Shown one piece after another: positions 16,994 through 25,685 of a stretch of DNA of 64,000 bases (its first letter is position 1; each line of letters starts with the position of its first letter). The translations under genes were made by a program, and so were the position numbers. The DNA comes from Lewinellaceae bacterium (lineage in GTDB: Bacteria; Bacteroidota; Bacteroidia; Chitinophagales; Saprospiraceae), in NCBI GenBank assembly GCA_020636075.1, contig JACJYO010000008.1:203893-267892 (forward strand), given 5' to 3'. The notes under the pieces are model-generated. The model was given only the letters and a program-made list of their open reading frames with translations. It searched no databases and was not told the DNA's origin.

Positions 16994-17944
16994 CTAAGCC
17001 TCCCTCCCTCCGTTCTTTACCCCGATCAACTCCGCCAAAATACTCACCGCAATTTCCGCCGGCGTCTGACTGTTGATCGACAGCCCGATGGGCGCATGCA
17101 CGCGTTGCATATGCTCCCGGGAATACCCTTCGGCTTCCAGCTCGGCAAACAGCGTTTTTACTTTTTCGGCACTGCCCATCATGCCCAGGTATCGGTAGTT
17201 TCGACCGAGCAGCTGTTGGAGGATCAGCTTGTCGGTCCGGTAGCCGAAAGAGAGCAGCACCACGTACGTGTTTTCGCCTTCCGGGATGTGTGCTCCGATT
17301 TGTGCAAAGTCCGAAATCAGGGTATGCGTCGCCAGTTCAGCCGGTGGGGCGGTGTTTAGCGCATCGCGGTCGTCGAGCACCTGCACCGAAAAATCAAGGG
17401 AAGCGGCCATACGGCACAAGGCCAGACTGACATGCCCGGCGCCGGCGATGTACAGCTGCGGGCTCAGCGCGAGGTTTTCGGTGAGGCTCCAGGTGTTATC
17501 GTTTTCTATCGAAAAACTATATTTTTGGGAAGGGCGTTTTTTGGGTTCAAAAAAAAGCCCCCGATCGTTCAGCGTGAGCGCACCTGCGTTTTTTTCGGCA
17601 ATTGACCGGATCACCGGCAGGCTTTCAGCATTCAAATGGTAGAACGCGATCGTCTGCTCACCCGAACAGATCATGCCCGAACGGTGGCTCGGAATATCCC
17701 GCCGATGGATCTGTTTTTTCAAAAAGGGCGAAAACGGCTGCTGTAAAAGTTCAACCTTGCAGTATTCCACCAGTTTGAACTCCATGATGCCACCGCCGAT
17801 CGAACCGGCCAGCAATCCCGAACTACTCACCAGCATTTTAAATCCCTGCCGGCCGGGACTGCTGCCGGTGCTCTCCAATACGTATAGCAGCACGGCGCTG
17901 TGGTCCTGTTCCAGTTCACGGAGGAGTGTTTGCCAAAAATTCAT
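16994..17944 (-). CDS. XdhC/CoxI family protein
   Basis: 316 residues from ATG 17944 (MNFWQTLLRELEQDHSAVLL); an upstream start adds 17 residues without family match. The N-terminal XdhC_CoxI domain shows STGSSPGRQGFKMLVSSSG and AGSIGGGIMEFKLVEY, and a conserved Cys in MICSGEQTIAFY. The C-terminal Rossmann domain begins LYIAGAGHVSLALCRMAASL. Members insert or sulfurate the molybdenum cofactor of xanthine-dehydrogenase-type enzymes. No molybdoenzyme gene lies in the window. A partial copy of its 3' end is found at 16251-16412. Confidence 0.9.
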   Translation of the reverse strand: MNFWQTLLRELEQDHSAVLLYVLESTGSSPGRQGFKMLVSSSGLLAGSIGGGIMEFKLVEYCKVELLQQPFSPFLKKQIHRRDIPSHRSGMICSGEQTIAFYHLNAESLPVIRSIAEKNAGALTLNDRGLFFEPKKRPSQKYSFSIENDNTWSLTENLALSPQLYIAGAGHVSLALCRMAASLDFSVQVLDDRDALNTAPPAELATHTLISDFAQIGAHIPEGENTYVVLLSFGYRTDKLILQQLLGRNYRYLGMMGSAEKVKTLFAELEAEGYSREHMQRVHAPIGLSINSQTPAEIAVSILAELIGVKNGGREA

Positions 17945-17973
17945 TGTGTATGCTTTTTTATACCCGTCGGGTC

Positions 17974-18067
17974 TTTTCCAATTTCCAGTTTCCAATTTGA
18001 CATTTCAAATTCATAAAATTTCAGCATCCGGGATCATCCATTCAATTTGAAATTTGAACTTGGAAAA
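17974..18067. repeat. AT-rich palindromic intergenic repeat
   Basis: Between xdhC and the hydrolase gene. TTTTCCAATTTCCAGTTTCC pairs imperfectly with the inverted end (AATTTGAACTTGGAAAA). It contains AATTTGACATTTCAAATTCA and a GGGATCATCC centre. The block at 47037-47130 has the same parts in the other orientation (GGATGATCCC, TAAATTTGAAATGTCAA, TTGGAAA). Confidence 0.55.
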
Positions 18068-18077
18068 GTTTGGAATC

Positions 18078-18983
18078 CTACCGGTTCTCCTTCAAAAACC
18101 GCAGCAAATCATTCCGGTATTCCTCACCCCCGCGCGCCCAAACATTCAGGTGATGGGCGCCTTCAATGGTGTGCCATTCCTTTTTTTCGGAAGCCAGGTT
18201 GTCAAAGATTTCGCGGCCGTAGGCAATTTTGATCCGGTCGTCGGCATCGCCGTGGGCCATCAGCATAGGTTGCCGGATATGGCGTGCCGCTTCCGAAGGG
18301 CGGATTGAATCGGCCACAAAATGCGCAGTTTCTTCGGCTTCGGAAATGGCGCAGTTGGCAAACCAATGCCAGGGAATTTTCAAGCGCCGTTGCTGGTAGT
18401 CGAACACGATGGTTCGAAAATCGGCGAAGGTGCTTTGCACGATTCCGAATTCAAGCCGGGGCTCGATTGCCAGCGCCTGCAGGGCGATGGCGCCACCCAT
18501 GGAATTGCCCCAGACGCCGAGCTTGCCGCCCTTTTTTTGTTTTAAAACAGCGTCGACCACAGCGGCCACATCAAATTTTTCATAATAGCCATAGGTGCAG
18601 AATTCGCCGCCGCTTTCGCCGTGCGCCCGACTGTCGAGCAGGATGGTTTCGTAGCCGTTTTCCCAGAGCCAGGATGCGGTGGAAAGCCAGCGTTCCTTGC
18701 AAGCGCCCACGCCGTGCAACATCAGCACGGTCGTTTTGCCGGTGTCGGCCGGCTGGTGTATCCAGTAAGCCTGGAGGGTGATGCTGTCGCGGGTTTGAAC
18801 AGTGATTTTTTCATAAGGCAGTTGGTAGTCGGCGGGCGTCCGCTCGATGCTGTATTTCCGGGGTGTGATGATCATGTAGGGGGCGGCCTGGTAGAGCAGG
18901 GTGAAACCGCCGGTCATAAAGAGCGGCAGCAGGAGCAGGAGCCAAAACCAGCGTTTAGGGCTAAAATTTACTTTTTTATTCAT
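18078..18983 (-). CDS. Membrane-anchored alpha/beta hydrolase
   Basis: 301 residues. N-terminal membrane anchor (RWFWLLLLLPLFMTGGFTLL), then an alpha/beta fold. The oxyanion region is LMLHGVGACKERWL, followed by LLDSRAHGESGG. The nucleophile elbow is GNSMGG (residues ~168-173). The acid is probably in HGDADDRI and the His in EGAHHLNVWARGG. This is the pattern of the serine-aminopeptidase-like S33/YqkD-type hydrolases. Substrate unknown. Its start overlaps the stop of the lipoprotein gene at 18976-19710 by 8 bp, so translation is probably coupled. Confidence 0.88.
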   Translation of the reverse strand: MNKKVNFSPKRWFWLLLLLPLFMTGGFTLLYQAAPYMIITPRKYSIERTPADYQLPYEKITVQTRDSITLQAYWIHQPADTGKTTVLMLHGVGACKERWLSTASWLWENGYETILLDSRAHGESGGEFCTYGYYEKFDVAAVVDAVLKQKKGGKLGVWGNSMGGAIALQALAIEPRLEFGIVQSTFADFRTIVFDYQQRRLKIPWHWFANCAISEAEETAHFVADSIRPSEAARHIRQPMLMAHGDADDRIKIAYGREIFDNLASEKKEWHTIEGAHHLNVWARGGEEYRNDLLRFLKENR

Positions 18984-19710
18984 TGTTTGCTTCGTTTAAA
19001 AAGGTGGACAACTGACGGCCTGCTTCGAGCAAGGTTTGCAGGTTGGCCAGGTACAGGGTGCGTTTTTGGAGTTCTTCCTGACTGAAGTCGGCGCGTTCCT
19101 CGGTACTGTAGGCGCTTTTGGTGACGATATTGGTGTGGGGAATGATGCCCGTGCGGGTATCCATCAGCACCACTTCGCAGGTGGCGAATGCTTTGGCTTC
19201 GTCTTTTTTGAAGGCCCGGTATTTCCGGAACAGGTCGCTGTGGAGGCTGTACACCAGCAACATGTCGGCCTGTACGCGAACGGCCGATTCGCGCAGCTGG
19301 TGCATGTTTGGGCGCAGCCCGGTAACCATAGCGGGCAGAAAAAATACCTGTTGCACGCGGTTCGCCCGGCCAATGGTTTGCGAAAACGTATCGAGCAATT
19401 GCTGTTGCGTTTTCAGGTTTTCTTCGTCGTACCAGTTCCAGGCGCCGTAGCGGGATGCCGAACCGCCGTACTGAAAAACGGCCAGGCGAATGCTGTCGGG
19501 GATCCGGATCTTCCCGTCGAGGATCATCCGGATATCCGCCTCGCTGATCGTGCGGTCTTTGTCGTTGAACAGCGATTCCGTGATAACACCTCCGGGACCG
19601 CTAAACCGGGCGCTTTCGCCAAAGCCGGGGCTGTATGTCCGCGGCGCTGTGCAGGCAAAAAGGAGGAGCAATCCAAGGGTGAAAATTGGAAAAACTGTAG
19701 CGTGTTTCAT
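18976..19710 (-). CDS. Lipoprotein of unknown function
   Basis: 244 residues from ATG 19710 (an in-frame ATG three codons earlier is also possible). Lipoprotein signal MKHATVFPIFTLGLLLLFAC. The mature part has alpha/beta character with DGKIRIPDSIRLAVFQYGGS and VQADMLLVYSLHSDLFRKYR, then VVLMDTRTGIIPHTNIVTKS. These resemble the layout of secreted proteins that sit near curli-like CsgG folds, but I cannot assign a family with confidence. Overlaps the hydrolase gene by 8 bp. Confidence 0.75.
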   Translation of the reverse strand: MKHATVFPIFTLGLLLLFACTAPRTYSPGFGESARFSGPGGVITESLFNDKDRTISEADIRMILDGKIRIPDSIRLAVFQYGGSASRYGAWNWYDEENLKTQQQLLDTFSQTIGRANRVQQVFFLPAMVTGLRPNMHQLRESAVRVQADMLLVYSLHSDLFRKYRAFKKDEAKAFATCEVVLMDTRTGIIPHTNIVTKSAYSTEERADFSQEELQKRTLYLANLQTLLEAGRQLSTFLNEANNE

Positions 19711-19803
19711 GGCCGGCATTTTGAGGTAAACAACGAAATGGGAAATTGTTCTGTTGCTTTTGGGGAGAAATTCCTCGATTGGTATATAGTGTTGCTCATT
19801 TTA

Positions 19804-19834
19804 TTGAGGGCGTGACTTCAAGTCACGCCCTCAA
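19804..19834. terminator. Perfect hairpin TTGAGGGCGTGACTT/AAGTCACGCCCTCAA
   Basis: A 15-bp perfect stem with a one-base loop lies between the stop of 19851-20468 and the lipoprotein start. No T-run follows on the minus strand, so it may be an mRNA-stabilising or repeat-type hairpin rather than a true terminator. Shares the GACTT..AAGTC core with 7649-7682 and 51929-51953. Confidence 0.5.
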
Positions 19835-19850
19835 TGCGCATGACACAGCG

Positions 19851-20468
19851 CTATTGATTAATTATTATGAGGTTCTCATCAATGGTCAAGTGCCTGCATT
19901 CCCCCATTTTCATTACCGGAAACCCAATAGTATCAATGGCGCCTTTGCGTTTCAGGATCAATTGCAGGCTATCCGGTTTTTGATATAATCGGGCATCATA
20001 ATTCCAGTATGGCGGGTTGTAATTAAATACTTTGGAAGCGTTATTTGAAATGTTGCCGATATCCCAGCTTTTTAAATTCCCTTGAAGTTTAACGTCAAGG
20101 ATTTCAGACCCGGTTTTATTCGTCAGCTTTACAAATACCTTTCTTCCGATTTTACGTTGTGTTGGTAAAATTATTATAACTGAAGGAATATTAATCAGTA
20201 ATAATATCCCTGCGGATAGTATTTTTCTATGGAGGTTTTTTCTATTAATTATACTATAAACTATCAATAAAAGAAGTCCAAAACATGCCAACCAAAAGAA
20301 AATAATAAGCCAATAAAACCCGATAAAAACCAGGATGTCAAAATCCCAGGCGCCAATATATCTTCCGCCGGCCCATAGTAAAAATATAGTCCAGCCGCCT
20401 GCAAATGCAATCAGCCCGATGTTCCAACTGGTATTTAGCAGTGATGTATACTTTACGGCCATGGGCAT
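19851..20468 (-). CDS. Membrane protein of unknown function
   Basis: 205 residues. Three hydrophobic segments at about residues 14-34, 45-70 and 82-100, then a periplasmic or cytoplasmic beta-rich C-terminal half (RKVFVKLTNKTGSEILDVKL, then ECRHLTIDENLIIINQ). No signal peptide and no recognised family. More AT-rich than the genes on either side. It starts 8 bp after the stop of the MCP-like gene, so the two probably form an operon. Confidence 0.7.
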   Translation of the reverse strand: MPMAVKYTSLLNTSWNIGLIAFAGGWTIFLLWAGGRYIGAWDFDILVFIGFYWLIIFFWLACFGLLLLIVYSIINRKNLHRKILSAGILLLINIPSVIIILPTQRKIGRKVFVKLTNKTGSEILDVKLQGNLKSWDIGNISNNASKVFNYNPPYWNYDARLYQKPDSLQLILKRKGAIDTIGFPVMKMGECRHLTIDENLIIINQ

Positions 20469-20476
20469 TGTTCGGC

Positions 20477-21142
20477 TCAGTTCAAACTACTCCGCTGGGT
20501 GATTCTGGAGACCACAGGTTTGCTGGCTAATACGAGTACCTGCAAAATGATGGCAATGGCGATAAGTACGGCCATTTCGAAACTGGTGAGCAGGGAAGAG
20601 CCTGCGACGATGCGCTGCGATTGGTCGGTGAGCTGTTTGCCTTCTTTTAATTGGATCAGGGAAAGTTGATGGAGGTTGGATGAGGCTGTGGCAAACTGCG
20701 CTTCAATTTGGGAGCGGGTCTCTGCGCGTTGGGGTCCGTCGGCTGCGTTGCGGAAATACTGATGTTCGAGGTTCTGAAGTGCAGCTACGTTGGCTTTAAA
20801 ATCGCGAAAGCAAACTACTTCCTCCTCGGTGAGCCGTGTTTTTTCATAATCAACGAGCAGGTCGCTTATGGCGGTGTCGTGGGTGCCAAAGTGGGTGCTG
20901 CGCTGCGCGTCGGATTGGCCGGCACAGTTGTCGAGCATTAGTTTTTTCTGGTAAAGGTGGTTGGAGAGCTTGTAAATGTAGCTTTCAACAACCAGGCGGT
21001 CTTCGTACACCGATGAGAACGCACTTCCGAGCGTGTCGATGTGCTGCCTGCCCAAAAGGTTGGTAATGAGTATGATGACGCAAACAATCGCGAGTAATGC
21101 TGCTGCCTTGAATTTTTGCTGGATACTGAATGCCCACTTCAT
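20477..21142 (-). CDS. Four-helix-bundle (MCP-type) sensor domain protein without signalling domain
   Basis: 221 residues. One N-terminal membrane segment (AAALLAIVCVIILITNLLGR), a long helical periplasmic part of about 150 residues, and a second membrane segment (FEMAVLIAIAIILQVLVLAS). This is the layout of 4HB_MCP sensor modules. The protein ends ~12 residues after the second segment, so there is no HAMP or methyl-accepting domain. Such short versions are found in Bacteroidota with no known role. No chemotaxis genes nearby. Confidence 0.78.
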   Translation of the reverse strand: MKWAFSIQQKFKAAALLAIVCVIILITNLLGRQHIDTLGSAFSSVYEDRLVVESYIYKLSNHLYQKKLMLDNCAGQSDAQRSTHFGTHDTAISDLLVDYEKTRLTEEEVVCFRDFKANVAALQNLEHQYFRNAADGPQRAETRSQIEAQFATASSNLHQLSLIQLKEGKQLTDQSQRIVAGSSLLTSFEMAVLIAIAIILQVLVLASKPVVSRITQRSSLN

Positions 21143-21242
21143 AGCCGATAATTTTCGTGAAAAAGTGCCTGTGTGCGAAATAACAAATTTTTTGGGATGT
21201 GCAGGCTAATGAGGGCTCAAACTCGATCCGTTGGAGGTTTTC

Positions 21243-22328
21243 CTACAGTTCTACTTTCTCAAAATTTTCCCCATTGAATTTGTAAACCCCTGCATTGTGT
21301 GTACCCAGCCAGATTGCTCCCTGATTGTCTTTGTACATAGCATAGAGCAAAACATCCGTTTCGCCGTCTTTTATTGGATAATGAAAAACATTTTTTCCAT
21401 CATATCTCCAGATGCCTTCACTATAGGTTAATAGCCATAGATCGGCATTATTGTCGTCAGTCACTGCCGACATGAAATAGGGGAGGTTCATTTTCGGCTG
21501 TATAGTTGATTGGTCAATTCCTGGTAGTTTTTGATAGCCAATCTTGCCATTTTCAGCTGCGTCAATTCTATACCGGTTAATCGTATTACTGAGCCAAAAG
21601 TTCCCGTCTTTGTCTTCAATAATGGATCGAACTCCCGGAACCCGGCCGTCATCAAGTACGGTTAGTTCTTTTTCTGCTATCCAGAAAAAAGAATCTCCGT
21701 CATATCGGTAAACGCCGGCCGATAGTGTCCCGAACCATAGATTTCCCTTTTTATCCTTATAAATTCCATAGACGCCATAGGGGCTGTATTGCCTTGCGTC
21801 AAACTTGATACCGAACGCCGCTTCCAGATCCTGCTCCGGAAACTCCAAATAAAACAACGAATCGCCGGTGAGTCGATAAACGCCATTCGGATTTCCGCTG
21901 CCCTTGAACCACAAATCGTCGGGTAATAATTTCCATTTGTTTTGCGCTGAATAGATTGGCTTCAGCGTCGTAAACGTATGCCCGTCGTATTTGCTGATTC
22001 CATCCGGCGTATCAAAATAGATATTGCCGGAATTATCACCTTGTATTCCGCGTATTTGATTGCCGGCTAAACCGTTGGTGCCGGTGAATTGAACAAGGTT
22101 TTTTCCATCATATTTAAAAACGCCCTTACCATTGCTGCCAAACCAATAATGGCCTTTTTTATCCTGATAAATGCTCCAAATGGCTTTATCGAGTTTTGAG
22201 ATAGTTTTTCCGGAATGGGTTATTGAAGGGTGTGTGTCCGCTTCCCCTTTTTGTAGTTGTCCTTTACACGAAGACAATGTTGTCATTACGCTTAACAGGA
22301 GTATCTGTCCAATCACTGTTTTTCTCAA
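21243..22328 (-). CDS. Lipoprotein with two-component-regulator-type beta-propeller
   Basis: 361 residues with a TTG start at 22328, chosen because it is preceded by an A-rich leader and gives a lipoprotein signal (MRKTVIGQILLLSVMTTLSS then Cys). No ATG fits better. The rest is a series of Reg_prop blades: DKKGHYWFGSNGKGVFKYDG, DNSGNIYFDTPDGISKYDGH, DKKGNLWFGTLSAGVYRYDG, DNNADLWLLTYSEGIWRYDG and DNQGAIWLGTHNAGVYKFNG. These blades normally form the sensor part of hybrid two-component systems; here there is no kinase part, so it is a stand-alone propeller on the membrane. Confidence 0.82.
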   Translation of the reverse strand: MRKTVIGQILLLSVMTTLSSCKGQLQKGEADTHPSITHSGKTISKLDKAIWSIYQDKKGHYWFGSNGKGVFKYDGKNLVQFTGTNGLAGNQIRGIQGDNSGNIYFDTPDGISKYDGHTFTTLKPIYSAQNKWKLLPDDLWFKGSGNPNGVYRLTGDSLFYLEFPEQDLEAAFGIKFDARQYSPYGVYGIYKDKKGNLWFGTLSAGVYRYDGDSFFWIAEKELTVLDDGRVPGVRSIIEDKDGNFWLSNTINRYRIDAAENGKIGYQKLPGIDQSTIQPKMNLPYFMSAVTDDNNADLWLLTYSEGIWRYDGKNVFHYPIKDGETDVLLYAMYKDNQGAIWLGTHNAGVYKFNGENFEKVEL

Positions 22329-22626
22329 TTTATTTTCTTTTTTACTGGATGAAAGATGATTTGCGAAAGTGCGTATGTTAAGTTGTCGCTTCGACAAACG
22401 CAACGCAAAGTTACACTGGATCAAACCATGCGTTGCGAAACGCCGAAAGCTGATCACAAGCATTGGCCGGTGTTTGTGCCGGGTATGCAGGCAAGCGTGA
22501 AGCCGTATTGTGTCCACCAGAGCAGGTGCTGTAAACATGTTTTTCTACCGGGTAGAAAGTATTTACTTTGTGCCAAACAATTAGCCGGCCAACGGGCTGG
22601 AATCTATTATTTCAACCAACATTGAC

Positions 22627-23355
22627 ATGAAAAAAACACTCCTTTCCGCTCTTTTTTTAATAGCCGCTGCCGCGCTGGTTTCGGCTCAAACTGCTGAAGA
22701 CATTATTGCCAAACACCTTGAGAACACCGGCGCTGCCAACTGGAGCAAGGTGAAATCCATAAAAATGGAGGCCACGATCGCTGCTGAGGCCGCTCCCGGT
22801 ATGGCTATCGGTTGGACCATGGTTGCCCTGCGCGATCAGGCAGCCCGGATGGACGTATCGATTATGGGGATGACCCAAACCTCAACGGTGAAAGGCGGCG
22901 AAGGCTGGTCAACCAACCCGTTTGCCGGCCAAATGAATCCTGCGCCGATGGCTGCCGATGAGGTCAAGGTAATGATGAACATGACCGATATCGACGGATC
23001 GCTGGTCGGTTATAAAGAAAAAGGGTATAAGGTGGAATATGTTGGCCGTGAAGATGTGGACGGTGTCAGCGCCTACAAAATCAAGATGATTAAAGAAGAT
23101 GATAAAGTCGAATATTTGCTGTTTGACCCGGAGGGTTACTTCGAGATCATGAAAATTGATGTCGATGACGTGGATGGGGAAACTGTGGAATCCAAAACTA
23201 CCTATTCGGATTTCAAACGGCAGGATGGCATCGTTTTCCCGTTTACGATGCAGCAGTCCAACCCCGCAGTGGGCAACAGCACGATCAACCTGACGACCAT
23301 CACGCTCAATCCGGAGGTGGATATGTCGGTTTTTGAAATGCCGGCGAAGAAATAG
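22627..23355 (+). CDS. LolA-like outer-membrane lipoprotein-sorting domain protein
   Basis: 242 residues with a signal peptide (MKKTLLSALFLIAAAALVSA). The mature start (AEDIIAKHLENTGAANWSKV) and the long antiparallel sheet (TMVALRDQAARMDVSIMGMT, then GYKVEYVGREDVDGVSAYKI and FDPEGYFEIMKI) are typical of the LolA/VioE-like periplasmic proteins common in Bacteroidota. The end TLNPEVDMSVFEMPAKK also fits. It may carry lipids or lipoproteins; partner unknown. The 298-bp region upstream serves this gene and the divergent propeller gene. Confidence 0.85.
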   Translation: MKKTLLSALFLIAAAALVSAQTAEDIIAKHLENTGAANWSKVKSIKMEATIAAEAAPGMAIGWTMVALRDQAARMDVSIMGMTQTSTVKGGEGWSTNPFAGQMNPAPMAADEVKVMMNMTDIDGSLVGYKEKGYKVEYVGREDVDGVSAYKIKMIKEDDKVEYLLFDPEGYFEIMKIDVDDVDGETVESKTTYSDFKRQDGIVFPFTMQQSNPAVGNSTINLTTITLNPEVDMSVFEMPAKK

Positions 23356-23465
23356 GGTAATGATGAGTGATGAATGATGAATATTCGATTCATCTGCAAC
23401 GGTTTGGATTGAACTAGGCATTCAAATTTTGCACGATCAGAAATAAGGCCCGCAGGGCTGCCATT

Positions 23466-23631
23466 CTGTAGAATACTGTAATCCTGAAATTTTTTAACGA
23501 GGGTGTATCATAAGTCCTCGCACATGCAGGCAATTCCTGATTTTCACCACGGAGGCCACGGAGTTTGATTCTCCGTGGCCTCTGTGTCTCCGTGGTACAT
23601 AAAATATTCTACGGCGGGGATTTCAGATTTC
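23466..23631. repeat. Nested palindromic repeat with CCACGGAGG core
   Basis: The gene-free stretch 23356-23891 contains CACCACGGAGGCCACGGAG followed by its inverse CTCCGTGGCCTCTGTGTCTC, flanked by TGTAGAATACTGTAATCCTG and, inverted, TTCTACGGCGGGGATTTCAG. Partial relatives occur at 42861-42893 and at the ends of 51901-52172. A short GATGAGTGATGAATGATGAA run lies at 23362-23381. Confidence 0.55.
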
Positions 23632-23891
23632 TCTCTTTTGATACAGCCTCATTTGAACGCGGTAATTTCCCAAACACGCCTTATTTTTTTGATCTCCTTT
23701 TTTGATTGAGTACGACAGTATTTTATCCCTAAATAATACAGAACTAACACGCCGGTTTTTTCATGCTCATTTGGGTTAAAATAAAATTGAAAACGGGTAA
23801 TATGCTGGTAGAGTATCGCATGGCAGCCAGCACATCTTTGTGCCGAACACAAAGCATGCTTAACTACTCACTCGTTTTAATTTTTTGACTT

Positions 23892-24524
23892 ATGATCAGC
23901 AAAAGCAAATTTCTTTTAACAATTGCAATACTATGCTTCACCGGCATGGTAGCTATGGCAGGGAACGCACCTGTTTTTTCTGTTAAAGTAGTTGACCCAA
24001 ACGCATTTTTACTTCAATTGACAGATGTTGAACAAGCGCAAATTCAAATCACCTTGCGGGATGCAAATGGCGCAACCCTGCATACGGAAACACTGAAGCA
24101 AAATCGCGTGGATCAGCGAAAATATGACATTAAGGAGCTGCCTGCCGGGAACTACTCTTTAATAGTGACTTATGATGCCGTGATTAAAATACAACCGATC
24201 AAAAAAGGCTTTGACACACTCGAAATTGACGCTGTGGATTTGCAAACGGTATTCCAACCGGTAATTCGACAGAATTCGGCGCACCTGTATCTGGATATGC
24301 TTTGCTTATCCGAGGATGTGGAGATTTCCCTGGCAATTAAAGATGCAGAGGGACGTGTGATCTACGACGAGGTCGTGCAACCCAAAGGCGCGCTTCAAAA
24401 GCGCTTTAATTTATCACGGCTAGGCAAAGGCACGTATACGTTTACCGTTGGCGTTGTGGACACTGTCCTGATTAAAGAATTCAATAAAACTATTGAATGG
24501 TCTCCGACGATTAGTTCCTTGTAG
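23892..24524 (+). CDS. Secreted beta-sandwich protein, unknown function
   Basis: 210 residues. N-terminal signal (KFLLTIAILCFTGMVAMAGN). Two similar beta-sandwich halves follow, each with a 'sorting-domain-like' pattern: IQITLRDANGATLHTETLKQ with KELPAGNYSLIVTYDAVIKI, then ISLAIKDAEGRVIYDEVVQP with LGKGTYTFTVGVVDTVLIKE. This resembles DUF3244 or a doubled T9SS-type fold, but no canonical PNP motif is present. Followed directly by a block of heptamer repeats that begins at its stop codon. Confidence 0.72.
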   Translation: MISKSKFLLTIAILCFTGMVAMAGNAPVFSVKVVDPNAFLLQLTDVEQAQIQITLRDANGATLHTETLKQNRVDQRKYDIKELPAGNYSLIVTYDAVIKIQPIKKGFDTLEIDAVDLQTVFQPVIRQNSAHLYLDMLCLSEDVEISLAIKDAEGRVIYDEVVQPKGALQKRFNLSRLGKGTYTFTVGVVDTVLIKEFNKTIEWSPTISSL

Positions 24525-24611
24525 TGATGAGTGATGAGTGATGAGTGATGAGTGTGCTCACCTTTCCGGGAGAATGTAAAATTCATCACTCATCACTCAT
24601 CACTCATCATT
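24524..24611. repeat. Heptamer (GTGATGA)n arrays in inverted orientation
   Basis: About four tandem GTGATGA units (24524-24554) and, after 27 bp, about four inverted TCATCAC units (24582-24610). They can pair into a long stem. They lie between two convergent genes. The inverted block also encodes the last residues (NDE) and the stop of the AraC-type gene ending at 24600. Confidence 0.85.
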
Positions 24612-25505
24612 ACTTACTGTTTCATGGAAAACCTTAAAAAACTGTTTCCGATATTCGGACGGGCTCTTTTGTGTGATGTCTTTGAAAAGCCTGTTGAAAT
24701 GCGAGAAGTTATTAAACCCACTTTCAAAGGAAATATTTGAAATGCTCTCCTGCTGTTCAGTCAACAGTTTACAGGCGTGAACAATCCGGATTTCGTTGAC
24801 GAACCGGGTGAATTTTTTTCCGGAAATTCGTTTGAAATACCGGCAAAAAGAGGGTACGGTCATGTTGGTAACAGCCGCTATTTCATCGAGTGGAATAGAT
24901 CTTTGGAAATTCGCCTGCACATAATCATAGATGACATTGATCCGGTCATTGTCGGTATTTTCCACTTCGAGCGCATAGCCGCCAGCATTGAGGATGACGT
25001 ATTCCTCTGTCCAGGCCATATCCTGTAAAATGCAAAGCAGCTCGATCAGTTTGGCGAAATTGTCCAGTGTCACCAGTTTTTCCATCCGGGCGCCAATTTC
25101 CTGTTTTGCCCGACCCTGGAATGCTATCCCTGCTTTTGCCCGTTGCAGCAAGCGTTGAATATCCTGCATCTCTTCCAGTCCGAAGAAGCCCGCGCCAAAG
25201 CAATCGTTGTTGAACTGAATGATCGTTTCGGATTCATTCCCGGTGAGCCGGTCTGTGAAGCCGGTATGGGGCAGCATCGACCCGATGAGCACCAAATCGC
25301 CGGACTGATAATAGGAAAGATGGTTCCCGATATGCCGCTTCCCGCTGCCGCCTTTCACATAGACCATTTCTATTTCCGGGTGAAAATGCCAGAACGGCGG
25401 TTTTTCGTGCGGCGACGGGTCCTTGTAATGTTTTACGGAAAAGGAGTTCCCGAATCCGGTAAGCACCTTTTCCAATGCTGGTTTCCGAGCATTTAGCATA
25501 GTCAT
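24600..25505 (-). CDS. AraC family transcriptional regulator
   Basis: 301 residues. The N-terminal cupin-type sensor contains PPFWHFHPEIEMVYVKGGSG and YYQSGDLVLIGSMLPHTGFT. The C-terminal ~100 residues are a double helix-turn-helix: IPLDEIAAVTNMTVPSFCRY with FKRISGKKFTRFVNEIRI, then SISNISFESGFNNFSHFNRL with FKDITQKSPSEYRKQF. Probably sugar-responsive, as are many regulators with this cupin. The last codons lie in the heptamer repeat block, so the C-terminus has been shaped by it. A -7 box lies 27 bp upstream. Confidence 0.93.
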   Translation of the reverse strand: MTMLNARKPALEKVLTGFGNSFSVKHYKDPSPHEKPPFWHFHPEIEMVYVKGGSGKRHIGNHLSYYQSGDLVLIGSMLPHTGFTDRLTGNESETIIQFNNDCFGAGFFGLEEMQDIQRLLQRAKAGIAFQGRAKQEIGARMEKLVTLDNFAKLIELLCILQDMAWTEEYVILNAGGYALEVENTDNDRINVIYDYVQANFQRSIPLDEIAAVTNMTVPSFCRYFKRISGKKFTRFVNEIRIVHACKLLTEQQESISNISFESGFNNFSHFNRLFKDITQKSPSEYRKQFFKVFHETVSNDE

Positions 25506-25531
25506 GTTGCGTGTTTTTTTGTTTGGAGCTG

Positions 25532-25539
25532 CAAAATTA
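25532..25539 (-). promoter_or_regulatory. -7 box (TAATTTTG) of the AraC-type gene
   Basis: Exact TAnnTTTG match on the minus strand, 27-34 bp upstream of the start at 25505. A TTG lies about 15 bp further upstream, slightly closer than usual. Confidence 0.5.
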
Positions 25540-25685
25540 GACCCTCCCCATTTTCAAGACCGGTACCATATTGTCTTATATGTGTACAATATTAACCGCG
25601 ATTTGGCGGAATTGATCTGAGTGGAGGTAATTAACTGGGAAATATGGGTGAAATTGAGTCAGGCCGCTGCACATCGGCATTGGCC

